DNA from: Flavobacterium gillisiae
Lineage (GTDB): Bacteria > Bacteroidota > Bacteroidia > Flavobacteriales > Flavobacteriaceae
Direction: 5' to 3'
Length of the DNA: 64,000 nucleotides
Assembly: GCF_900107635.1 (NCBI RefSeq)
Contig: NZ_FNRD01000001.1
Location: 186,001 to 250,000, forward strand
Positions 35,039-42,566 of the stretch are shown piece after piece (positions within the stretch are counted from its first letter, which is position 1; the number at the start of each line of letters is the position of its first letter). The notes below the pieces were generated by a model. That model searched no databases. It was not told where the DNA came from and saw nothing but the letters and a program-made list of their open reading frames with translations. The position numbers were made by a program, and so were the translations under genes.

Positions 35039-37600
35039 ATGAAAAATCTGCTTCTTATACTCGTCTTCATCATATTACCTACTTTGCTTACTGCGCAGGA
35101 TAGGATAGGAATGGACCATTCAAAAAAAGAAACAAAAAAAGAAGTGCAGCTGCCAACTTATACCTGTGTAATGCACCCGGAAATTCATGCTACTAAACCC
35201 GGAAAATGTCCTAAGTGTGGTATGGATTTGATTAAAGAAAAGGCACAACCGGTAAAAAAAACGGTGCAGAAAAAACAAACAGCAAAGCCAATAGTGAAAA
35301 CAGCGGTGTCAGTAAAAGCAAAGACTGTTGAGTCTAAAGCAGCAACAGAAGATTTACACGGTAATCATGCTACTGTTTCTGCAAATAATACGACGGTCAA
35401 AGAAGGAATTGTTAAGAAATTAGTTAAAAGTGCACCATCAAGAACGGTTCGCTACGACCTACATGTTCGCGATACGATTGTCAATTTTTCAGGCAAAGAA
35501 AAAAGAGCTATTGCGGTAAATGGACAAATTCCTATGCCTACATTAACTTTTACCGAAGGTGATACAGCCGAAATTCATGTTTACAATCATTTGAAGGAGT
35601 CTACCTCTTTGCATTGGCATGGTTTAATGTTGCCCAATAAAGAAGATGGTGTGCCTTTTTTGACGCAAATGCCTATTGAACCAGGAGCGGAATTTGTGTA
35701 TAAATTCCCAATAATTCAATCAGGAACACACTGGTACCACAGCCATAGTGGTTTGCAAGAGCAAATAGGGATGTATGGTTCTTTGATTTTAAATAAAAAA
35801 TCAGATGATCCAACCTTTAGAAATGGAATAGATGATATTCCGCAAATTCCGATAATTTTAAGTGAATGGACCGATTATAAACCTGAGAATGTACATCGGA
35901 TGTTGCACAATGCTTCCGATTGGTTTGCTATTAAAAAAGGAACCACGCAAAGTTATGCCGAAGCAATTAAATCAGGACATTTCCAAACCAAATTAACCAA
36001 CGAATGGAAACGAATGTTGGCCATGGATGTGAGTGATATCTACTATGATAAATTTCTAATAAACGGACAGAATGAAAGTCAACTTTCGCAATTTAAAGCA
36101 GGTGATAAAGTACGTTTACGAATTTCTAATGGTGGCGCCTCGTCTTATTTTTGGTTAAAGTATGCCGGTGGAAAAATGACTGTAGTGGCTAATGATGGAA
36201 ATGATGTCGAACCTTTAGAAGTGGATCGATTAATCATTGGCGTTTCTGAAACTTATGATGTTATTGTTACAATTCCTGCTGGAAATGCTTCGTATGAATT
36301 TTTAGCTACGCCAGAAGATAGAACTAAGTCAACATCAATTTATATTGGTCAAGGGATTAAACAATTAATTAGTCCGATGCCAAAACTAAAATATTTTGAA
36401 GGCATGAAGATGATGAATGACATGATGAATATGGACGGAACTATGAATGACATGGGAATGGATATGTCTATGCAAAAAATGGATATGAATACGGTGATGT
36501 ATCCAGAAATAGTTGGGGCGGCAGACAAGAAGCCAATGAAAATGGATGCTGGAATGGACCATTCAAAGCATGTAATGAACAGCGATATCACTACCTTGAA
36601 TTATGGAATGCTAAAATCTCCTACTGAGACTACACTTGACAAAAACGCTCCTGTTCGTGAAATACGTTTCGAATTAACTGGAAACATGAATCGGTATGTA
36701 TGGAGTATGGATAATAAAGTACTTTCAGAAGTAGATAAAATTTTAATTAAAAAAGGAGAAATTGTTCGTATCACGTTGTTCAATAATTCCATGATGCGTC
36801 ACCCTATGCACTTGCATGGACACGATTTTAGAGTGTTGAACGGACAAGGGGACTACGCTCCATTAAAAAATGTATTGGATATCATGCCTATGGAAACAGA
36901 TGTGATTGAATTTGCAGCAAATGCTGATGGTGACTGGTTCTTTCATTGTCACATTCTCTATCATATGATGGCAGGTATGAATAGAGTGTTTAGCTATGAA
37001 AATTCGCAACCAAACCCCTACTTACCTAACAAAGTAGCCGCCTATAAAAAGTTGCAATCAGAAAGTAACGGATTGCATTTTATGGCAGAAAATGATTTCG
37101 CTACTAACGGAAATGATGGGCAAGCAATGGTGCAAAATGCGCGTTGGAGTTTTGCTACAGAATGGCGTTTAGGATATCATGATGATCATGGTTATGAATC
37201 AGAAACACATATTGGAAGATACATTGGAAGAAATCAATGGTTTATGCCCTTTATTGGTTTTGATGCTCGATACCGAAAGCTAGGTTATAATGAAGTAGAG
37301 AAAAATGTTTTCGGTCAAAAGAGTACTAAAGACAAACGTATTCAAGTGAGTTTAGGTTTTAGTTATACACTACCATTGCTGATAACTGCACAAGCTGAAG
37401 TGTATCATGATGGGAATGTTCGTTTTCAGTTGATGCGGGAAGATATACCTGTTTCCAAACGACTGCGAGCGGCCTTTATGGTTAATACTGATAAAGAATA
37501 CATGGCAGGATTAAAATATATTGTAGGTAAAAATCTTGGAATCACTACGCATTACGATAGTGATATGGGAGTGGGTTTTGGGCTAAATGTTAATTATTAA
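35039..37600 (+). CDS. Multicopper oxidase with N-terminal metal module and C-terminal CopB-like barrel
   Basis: The 853-residue product has a signal peptide (ending LLTAQ), a metal-binding module (residues 41-67: TCVMHPEIH...CPKCGM), three cupredoxin domains and all four copper-ligand motifs: HWHG (192-195), HWYHSH (231-236), HPMHLHGH (588-595) and HCHILYHMMAGM (T1 ligands Cys637, His642, Met647). A Met-rich insert lies at about 460-520. After the oxidase, about 150 residues (from FATEWRLGYHDD) look like the barrel of CopB (IGRYIGRNQWFMPFIGFD). Cuprous oxidase activity in the periplasm is the expected role. The fusion of oxidase and CopB-like parts is notable. Confidence 0.9.
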   Translation: MKNLLLILVFIILPTLLTAQDRIGMDHSKKETKKEVQLPTYTCVMHPEIHATKPGKCPKCGMDLIKEKAQPVKKTVQKKQTAKPIVKTAVSVKAKTVESKAATEDLHGNHATVSANNTTVKEGIVKKLVKSAPSRTVRYDLHVRDTIVNFSGKEKRAIAVNGQIPMPTLTFTEGDTAEIHVYNHLKESTSLHWHGLMLPNKEDGVPFLTQMPIEPGAEFVYKFPIIQSGTHWYHSHSGLQEQIGMYGSLILNKKSDDPTFRNGIDDIPQIPIILSEWTDYKPENVHRMLHNASDWFAIKKGTTQSYAEAIKSGHFQTKLTNEWKRMLAMDVSDIYYDKFLINGQNESQLSQFKAGDKVRLRISNGGASSYFWLKYAGGKMTVVANDGNDVEPLEVDRLIIGVSETYDVIVTIPAGNASYEFLATPEDRTKSTSIYIGQGIKQLISPMPKLKYFEGMKMMNDMMNMDGTMNDMGMDMSMQKMDMNTVMYPEIVGAADKKPMKMDAGMDHSKHVMNSDITTLNYGMLKSPTETTLDKNAPVREIRFELTGNMNRYVWSMDNKVLSEVDKILIKKGEIVRITLFNNSMMRHPMHLHGHDFRVLNGQGDYAPLKNVLDIMPMETDVIEFAANADGDWFFHCHILYHMMAGMNRVFSYENSQPNPYLPNKVAAYKKLQSESNGLHFMAENDFATNGNDGQAMVQNARWSFATEWRLGYHDDHGYESETHIGRYIGRNQWFMPFIGFDARYRKLGYNEVEKNVFGQKSTKDKRIQVSLGFSYTLPLLITAQAEVYHDGNVRFQLMREDIPVSKRLRAAFMVNTDKEYMAGLKYIVGKNLGITTHYDSDMGVGFGLNVNY

Positions 37601-37680
37601 AAAGAAAAAATCTTTAACATTTTGCTTTCAAAAATTGCAGTTTAATTGAATCGCTCTAAAAAAACATCCTTTTCGTTTCC

Positions 37681-37731
37681 TGTGATAGCAACAGTGAATA
37701 CAGATCACAAAAAGGAATTGATCTAATCACA
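37681..37731. promoter_or_regulatory. Three TGTGAT/ATCACA half-sites upstream of the Met-rich lipoprotein gene
   Basis: TGTGAT occurs at 37681-37686 and its complement ATCACA at 37704-37709 and 37726-37731. Start-to-start steps are 23 and 22 bases, about two helical turns. The outer pair extends to CCTGTGAT/ATCACAGG. It could be an operator array, but no regulator is known to use it. Confidence 0.3.
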
Positions 37732-37793
37732 GGGGAGATGTTGTAGGAACGTTTACGTTTAATATAAAAATTTTAATCTCTAAATAAAATACC

Positions 37794-38267
37794 ATGAAAA
37801 CACTACAGAAATTTGTATTTGCATTCGGTTTAGTTGGACTATTGTATTCTTGTCAGTCAACGAATCAGGTACTGTCAAAATCAGAGAAGAGAACCGGGAT
37901 CATGAACACTATCGCCAATGACGAAATAATGTCAAAAGAGATGATGGGGGCGTTGATGAACAGCAAAAACGGTAAAATGATGATGATGAAAGAACATCAT
38001 GTCACAATGATGGAGAAGATGAAAGAAAATCCTGAAATGATGAAAAGCATGATGCCTGAAATGATGAAAATGATGAAGGATAATCCAGATATGATGAAAG
38101 GTATGATGAAGGGCATGATGGAAAAAGCTAAAAATGATGATGCTATGATGTTCGATATGTGTAAATCAATGATGGATAATCCAGAAATGATGAAAATGAT
38201 GGAGAAAATGAAGGCAGAAAAAATGGACATGAGTAAGATGAAGGGAATGGATAAAAAATCCAAATAA
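37794..38267 (+). CDS. Met-rich lipoprotein (periplasmic copper-binding candidate), copy 1
   Basis: The 157-residue product has a lipoprotein signal (GLLYSC), a short domain (KRTGIMNTIANDEIMSKEM) shared with the second Met-rich protein, and then a low-complexity helix in which NPxMM units recur (NPEMMKSMM, NPDMMKGMM, NPEMMKMME). I count about 41 methionines, roughly a quarter of the residues. Met clusters bind Cu(I) in periplasmic proteins such as CusF and PcoC-like proteins. A copper-buffering role is inferred from composition and context. The gene lies downstream of the multicopper oxidase, with possible operator half-sites in between. Confidence 0.75.
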   Translation: MKTLQKFVFAFGLVGLLYSCQSTNQVLSKSEKRTGIMNTIANDEIMSKEMMGALMNSKNGKMMMMKEHHVTMMEKMKENPEMMKSMMPEMMKMMKDNPDMMKGMMKGMMEKAKNDDAMMFDMCKSMMDNPEMMKMMEKMKAEKMDMSKMKGMDKKSK

Positions 38268-38312
38268 CATTTTAAACGCAGAAGTGGTATTTAACGCTAA
38301 AACTATACAATT

Positions 38313-38450
38313 ATGGATAATACAGGACATGGAGGAATGCATATGGATGGCTACTCATTTATGGGAATGCATTGGTTTTGGTGGGGCTCGATATTGATTT
38401 TTGCATTGATATTATTAGTGACAGCACACCGATATAGAAAAAGAAAATAA
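38313..38450 (+). CDS. 45-residue His/Met-rich single-helix membrane peptide
   Basis: The ATG at 38313 opens a 45-codon frame: an N-terminal His/Gly/Met segment (MDNTGHGGMHMDGYSFMGMH), a Trp-rich membrane helix (WFWWGSILIFALILLV) and a basic tail (HRYRKRK). This predicts an N-out, C-in peptide with metal ligands facing the periplasm. It is too short for standard size cut-offs but lies neatly between the two Met-rich lipoprotein genes in the same direction, with clear start and stop. I know of no named family; similar tiny Gly/His/Met membrane proteins occur in copper operons. Confidence 0.7.
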   Translation: MDNTGHGGMHMDGYSFMGMHWFWWGSILIFALILLVTAHRYRKRK

Positions 38451-38504
38451 ATTTCACTAGTAGGCTAATTAATAAATAGTAATCTTTAATTAAATTCAAA
38501 TAGT

Positions 38505-38984
38505 ATGAGAACAGTAGCAATTATTTTTTCGGTAATCAGTTTGGTAGCATTAAGCAGTTGTAACCAAAAAATGGACAGTAAAGCAATTCTTGAAAACTCA
38601 GAATCAAGGACTGAAATTTTTGACGCCATTGCTAATAATCATGATTTTATGACAGAATTCATGGGGAAAATGCAAAATAATCCACATGCAATGCAAATGA
38701 TGCAAGGGAATAAAATGATGATGGGTAATACGATGGGATCTAACGATATGCAAATGATGATGAAAGACAGTACGATGACAAAAAAATTCATGCACGGGAC
38801 GATGGCTAATCCAGAAATGATGCAATCTATGATGGGTGAAATGATGAAGGACGGCAAAACTATGACTACCATGATGCAAATGATGCAGCAAGGAGGTATG
38901 ATGAGTAAAGAATGTATGCAATCAAGCATGAAAATGATGGATAGCAAAGGAATGCCAATGATGAATGGCGCTAATAAAAAGTAG
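38505..38984 (+). CDS. Met-rich lipoprotein (periplasmic copper-binding candidate), copy 2
   Basis: The 159-residue product has a lipoprotein signal (VALSSC), the shared N-terminal segment (SRTEIFDAIANNHDFMTEFM) and Met-rich repeats (ANPEMMQSMMGEMM, MMQMMQQGGMM). I count about 39 methionines, about 25 percent. It is a paralogue of the product of 37794-38267 but less repetitive and with more Gln and Gly. One Cys (KECMQ) lies near the end of the repeats, as in copy 1 (DMCKS). It is the last gene of the island and is followed by a hairpin terminator. Confidence 0.75.
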   Translation: MRTVAIIFSVISLVALSSCNQKMDSKAILENSESRTEIFDAIANNHDFMTEFMGKMQNNPHAMQMMQGNKMMMGNTMGSNDMQMMMKDSTMTKKFMHGTMANPEMMQSMMGEMMKDGKTMTTMMQMMQQGGMMSKECMQSSMKMMDSKGMPMMNGANKK

Positions 38985-39092
38985 TTTTAATTTGTTAATA
39001 ACTGGAAGTCATAAGGCTATGGATAGTTAAGGTCATAGTTGTTAGTAAACTTCAGAGAAATGGAAGAAGTGCGCTGCGCATGCTTTAAAAAT

Positions 39093-39126
39093 AAAAAAAG
39101 CTATGATGAGATATCATAGCTTTTCT
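39093..39126 (+). terminator. Intrinsic terminator at the right end of the copper island
   Basis: AGCTATGAT (39099-39107) pairs with ATCATAGCT (39113-39121), flanked by an A run and TTTTCTT. The rest of the 38985-39309 gap shows no other gene; a tRNA promoter occupies its end. Confidence 0.8.
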
Positions 39127-39259
39127 TGTGATTTGTCTCATTACTGTCAGTATGAAAAAAAAAACTCCTGCTTTTTTTTTACTAAGTACTAATTATGAAT
39201 TAATTACAATTTTCTGATAAAAAAATGGTGATTTATTATCATCAGTTATAGTAATTGGT

Positions 39260-39290
39260 TTTGTGTATCTCAAAAATAGTTCTATTTTTG
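39260..39290 (+). promoter_or_regulatory. Promoter of tRNA-Glu
   Basis: TTTG at 39260-39263 and TATTTTTG at 39283-39290 fit the Bacteroidota -33 TTTG and -7 TAnnTTTG boxes with a 19-base spacer. Transcription would start a few bases before the tRNA at 39310. Confidence 0.6.
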
Positions 39291-39309
39291 CAGCAGAATA
39301 GAGAATTAA

Positions 39310-39381
39310 GGCCCGTTCGTCTATCGGTTAGGACGCATGGTTTTCATCCATGTAAGAGCGGTTCGATTCCGCTACGGGCTA
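39310..39381 (+). tRNA. tRNA-Glu (anticodon TTC)
   Basis: The sequence folds into a full cloverleaf. The acceptor is GGCCCGT with ACGGGCT (first pair G-U), the anticodon stem CATGG/CCATG carries loop TTTTCAT (anticodon TTC), and the T arm is AGCGG-TTCGATT-CCGCT. CCA is not encoded, as is common in this phylum. It marks the right border of the copper island. Confidence 0.95.
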
Positions 39382-39456
39382 CAATATTTGCAGATTGCAA
39401 TTCAGATCTTCTGAAATTTGACCATGCTATTTAATTTCAAATTATCTCTTAGAAAC

Positions 39457-39497
39457 AAAAAAAGCCTCGAAAAGTAAATCTTTCGAGGCTTTTTTTT
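39457..39497 (-). terminator. Intrinsic terminator of the MFS transporter gene (bidirectional form)
   Basis: AGCCTCGAAA (39463-39472) pairs with TTTCGAGGCT (39481-39490), with an A run before and a T run after. It lies 36 bases past the MFS stop on the minus strand and could also stop tRNA readthrough. Confidence 0.85.
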
Positions 39498-39532
39498 GAT
39501 AACGAAACTGTTTTTAAATCCGAGTAAATTAT

Positions 39533-40702
39533 CTATTCTGTTTTTTTGCTTAACGCCAATAATCCTAAAATAGGACCAATAGCTAAACAAATATAAATAT
39601 AGTTTGTATCTGTTAGTGTTTTCAATCCACTGATTAATTGAATACTAATTATTGTGATTGCAAAGCCGATACTATTCACAATTGTAAGGGCAGTTCCTTT
39701 TATTTCTGCAGGAGCATTTTGAGCGACTAATGTCGATAAAAGTGGAGAATCAGCAACGACGACCATTCCCCAAAAAAGTAAGAAAGCAATAAAGAGAGTC
39801 GCTGATTGAACTATAAATAGAAAAGGAAAAACAAGACAGCAAGTACAAGATAGTAGTAGTGATATAAATGCAATTCGTTTTGCGCCGAAGGACTGAGAAA
39901 GATAGCCACTAAATATGCAAGCGAGTCCTCCAATACCAATGATAAGGAAAGATAAAATAGGAATATTAAAGGTTGTTTCTGGATGTAAGTCGCTATATGT
40001 TTTAAGCATTAATGGTGTAAATGCCCAAAAAGCATATAACTCCCACATGTGACCAAAATACCCAAAAGCAGCAGAACGTAAGTTTTGATTTCTAAATATA
40101 CCAAAGAAAGCAGACAAGTTAATGCCTTGACTTTGTTTTCGATAAGGGCCATCAGGAACTAAAAGGGAAATCATCAAACCGCCCAGTACTGCTAACGAAG
40201 AAGTAGTGATAATGACTAATTTCCAAGGGAATACATTCGTTAACCCTTTTAATAAATGGGGAAAAGCAGTCCCAATCACTAAAGCTCCCACTAAAAACCC
40301 CCGCGACTTACCAAGCCCTTTGTCAAAATAGTCAGCGGCTATCTTCATTCCAACAGGGTAGATTCCAGCAAGGAAAAAACCAGTTAGAAATCGGATAGAG
40401 AGCATCGTAGTCAAAGTGTTGTCTTCCCATAGTATGCCTAAATTGCATACCGCTCCAAGGAGTGCACTTATCAAGAATACTTTGGAAGGAGAAAAGCGAT
40501 CAGCTATTGCTAGTACTGCAAAGACTAATGTGCCTAATATAAAACCAAACTGTACGGCTGAGGTTAAGTGACCAATTGCAGATTCAGTAAGACCAAAATT
40601 GATTACTAAGTCGCTCATCACAGCATTACTTGCAAACCAAAGAGAGGTACAGCAAAACTGAGCAACAACAATTATAGGTAGTATGGTTTTTATGCGGTTC
40701 AT
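39533..40702 (-). CDS. Major facilitator superfamily transporter
   Basis: The 389-residue product has twelve predicted membrane helices and the MFS loop 2-3 pattern around LADRFSPSKV-like sequence (here AIADRFSPSK). Other segments are GFFLAGIYPVGMKIAADYFDKGLGKSRG and a C-terminal ending LALSKKTE. The substrate cannot be told; the N-terminal part (FCCTSLWFASNAVMSDL) resembles a group of uncharacterised Bacteroidota and proteobacterial transporters. It is 68 bases downstream of the monooxygenase gene in the same direction, so the two may form one unit, for example export or import of an oxidised substrate. Confidence 0.87.
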   Translation of the reverse strand: MNRIKTILPIIVVAQFCCTSLWFASNAVMSDLVINFGLTESAIGHLTSAVQFGFILGTLVFAVLAIADRFSPSKVFLISALLGAVCNLGILWEDNTLTTMLSIRFLTGFFLAGIYPVGMKIAADYFDKGLGKSRGFLVGALVIGTAFPHLLKGLTNVFPWKLVIITTSSLAVLGGLMISLLVPDGPYRKQSQGINLSAFFGIFRNQNLRSAAFGYFGHMWELYAFWAFTPLMLKTYSDLHPETTFNIPILSFLIIGIGGLACIFSGYLSQSFGAKRIAFISLLLSCTCCLVFPFLFIVQSATLFIAFLLFWGMVVVADSPLLSTLVAQNAPAEIKGTALTIVNSIGFAITIISIQLISGLKTLTDTNYIYICLAIGPILGLLALSKKTE

Positions 40703-40770
40703 TTAGAAAGTTACTTATTGTTAACTAAGGATACTATTTTGATATTATATTCGAAGGTTTTTAACAGCCT

Positions 40771-42222
40771 TTATTTAAAAAAGCGGATTCGTTTGTCTTT
40801 AACGGCATCCAGTCGAAGCATTTTATAATCTAGAATATAGTTTTGGTATATACGCCAAGGGGCTTTGTTTCCTTGACTGGGAAGCATATTGGCCGACCTC
40901 GTAATGTATCCAGAGTTCAGGTTGAGTAATGGAACTGGTTTTAAAGTAGTCTCGGTTACTTTTGCTTGCAAAGCTTTGTAATTATGTTTGTCCAAGTACT
41001 TCAATACCCGAGAAATATATTCACTGGTAAGGTCACTTTTTAACGTCCAAGAAGCATTGGTATAACCAACAAATATAAAGAAGTTGGGAAGGTCACTTAA
41101 CATTAGGCCTTTGTAGACAAAAGATTTGGAAACATCAAATGGCTTTGAATCTAATTGAATTTTCACTCCTCCAAACGCCACTAAATCAAGTCCTGTTGCC
41201 GTGATGATGATATCGGCGGCTAGTGTCTCCCCCGATTTTAATAAAATTCCATTTGTTAGAAAACGATCGATATGGTCGGTAACTACTGATGCCTTCCCTT
41301 TTCTAATAGCTCTAAAAAAATCTCCGTTTGGGGCGATGCAAAAACGTTGCTCCCATGGATTGTAATTTGGTATAAAATGAGGGTCGACAGGAAAGTCACC
41401 TAGACCTTTTTTAGCACCTTTTATAATAAAATTTTTCATTCTTTCAGGATAGTACTTACAGAGATTGAAAAAGACAATAGTGTATAAAATGTTTTTATAA
41501 CGGATCAATCGATACGCTACTTTTTTCGGGAATAGGCGTTTCAATCGAGCGGCAACCTTGTCTTTATTGGGTAAGGCGGCAATATAAGTTGGCGATCTCT
41601 GCAGCATAGTGACCTTTGCGGCTTCAGCGGCAAGCTCGGGGACAATGGTGACGGCAGTCGCTCCGCTACCAATTACAATGATTTTTTTGTCAGTAACATC
41701 TAAGTTTTTAGGCCATTTTTGAGGGTGGATTATTTCTCCTTCAAAGCTGGATTGATCCTTAAATTCAGGGGTGTATCCTTTGGTATAATTATAGTAACCG
41801 CTGCAACTAAAGATAAACTGGCAGGTGTAAACCGTTTCTTCGGCTGTTGCATTATTTACAGTAGTTACCGTCCATAATTTCTCTTTTGTATCGAAGTTAT
41901 AAGAAAGCGCACGCTGTTGGTAGATGATATGATCGCGTACCTTATATTCGTCAGCGGCTTCATTTATATATTTCAAGATTGAAGGTCCATCGGCAAAAGA
42001 CTTTTGGTCTTCCCATGTTTTAAAGGAATAGCCAAAGGTGTACATATCAGAATCAGAACGAATACCAGGGTATTTAAACAAACTCCAAGTACCTCCAAGT
42101 TCTGTTCTTGCTTCTAAAATAATATAGGTTTTATCCGGGTTTTTACGAGATAAATGACAGGCAGCCCCTATACCGGACAAGCCAGCTCCTATTATGATAA
42201 TATCGGCATGTGTTGTATTCAT
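40771..42222 (-). CDS. FAD/NADPH-dependent monooxygenase of Baeyer-Villiger type
   Basis: The 483-residue flavoprotein has an N-terminal FAD-binding Rossmann motif (GAGLSGIG, residues 12-19), the Baeyer-Villiger fingerprint FxGxxxHxxxWP as FEGEIIHPQKWP (160-171), an NADPH-binding motif GSGATA (185-190) and the late ATG motif TATGLDLV. These enzymes insert oxygen into ketones or hydroxylate small molecules. The natural substrate is unknown. Length fits the EtaA-like group of single-chain members. It is upstream of an MFS gene on the same strand. Confidence 0.88.
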   Translation of the reverse strand: MNTTHADIIIIGAGLSGIGAACHLSRKNPDKTYIILEARTELGGTWSLFKYPGIRSDSDMYTFGYSFKTWEDQKSFADGPSILKYINEAADEYKVRDHIIYQQRALSYNFDTKEKLWTVTTVNNATAEETVYTCQFIFSCSGYYNYTKGYTPEFKDQSSFEGEIIHPQKWPKNLDVTDKKIIVIGSGATAVTIVPELAAEAAKVTMLQRSPTYIAALPNKDKVAARLKRLFPKKVAYRLIRYKNILYTIVFFNLCKYYPERMKNFIIKGAKKGLGDFPVDPHFIPNYNPWEQRFCIAPNGDFFRAIRKGKASVVTDHIDRFLTNGILLKSGETLAADIIITATGLDLVAFGGVKIQLDSKPFDVSKSFVYKGLMLSDLPNFFIFVGYTNASWTLKSDLTSEYISRVLKYLDKHNYKALQAKVTETTLKPVPLLNLNSGYITRSANMLPSQGNKAPWRIYQNYILDYKMLRLDAVKDKRIRFFK

Positions 42223-42270
42223 ATTGTTATTTTAATATTAAATGCTGTTGCAAAATACAAAATACAATCA

Positions 42271-42310
42271 ACAAAAAAACACCATTATATCATAAGAACT
42301 AATGGTGTTT
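42271..42310 (-). terminator. Intrinsic terminator downstream of the PLP enzyme gene
   Basis: AAACACCATTA (42277-42287) pairs perfectly with TAATGGTGTTT (42300-42310). On the minus strand the stem is followed by a T run. It is the only such signal between the PLP gene stop and the monooxygenase start. Confidence 0.8.
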
Positions 42311-42566
42311 GTAATTTATATGATGCTTTTTTAAAAGAGCAAGCCTAGAGGCTTGTAGTGGCAGAGTTTAAGTACGTTTTTTTAAATATTTGACTTCAAC
42401 GTTCCTGTTTTTTCTTCGTAATGTTACCGTTTAGTAAGAGAATTCTATGGGTAAAACGGAACGGCTTATAGATCTATTATATTCCATTGATATAAGCACA
42501 TGCAGCTTTTAGTTGCAGATGCTTATCGCTTTTATATATAATTAGGTAGCTCTACTTAGAGATGTT
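42311..42566. other. Intergenic stretch with an imperfect hairpin, no gene seen
   Basis: The gap between the terminator and the PLP gene contains an imperfect inverted repeat ATAAGCA...TGCTTAT (42492-42526, with GCAGCT/AGTTGC inside). It has no T run in the direction of transcription. No convincing open frame or RNA gene was found. Confidence 0.4.

Noticed and set aside
38604..38947. Long minus-strand frames rich in His or Ile opposite the Met-rich lipoprotein genes
   Set aside because: They are the complement of ATG-rich sequence (CAT reads as His, ATC/ATT as Ile) and have no start context or domain; the plus-strand genes explain them.
37794..38984. Tandem Met-codon repeats as a CRISPR-like or satellite array
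   Set aside because: The repetition is of short coding units (NPxMM) within signal-peptide-bearing frames, with no regular direct repeat and spacer pattern.
19341..39381. Possible attachment-site repeat of the tRNA-Glu 3' end at the left side of the copper island
   Set aside because: I looked near 19.34-19.44 kb for the GGTTCGATTCCGC-type end and did not find it, and no integrase gene is present.
42492..42526. Imperfect hairpin upstream of the PLP gene terminator as a second terminator or riboswitch
   Set aside because: No T run in the direction of transcription and no recognisable riboswitch core; a better terminator exists at 42271-42310.
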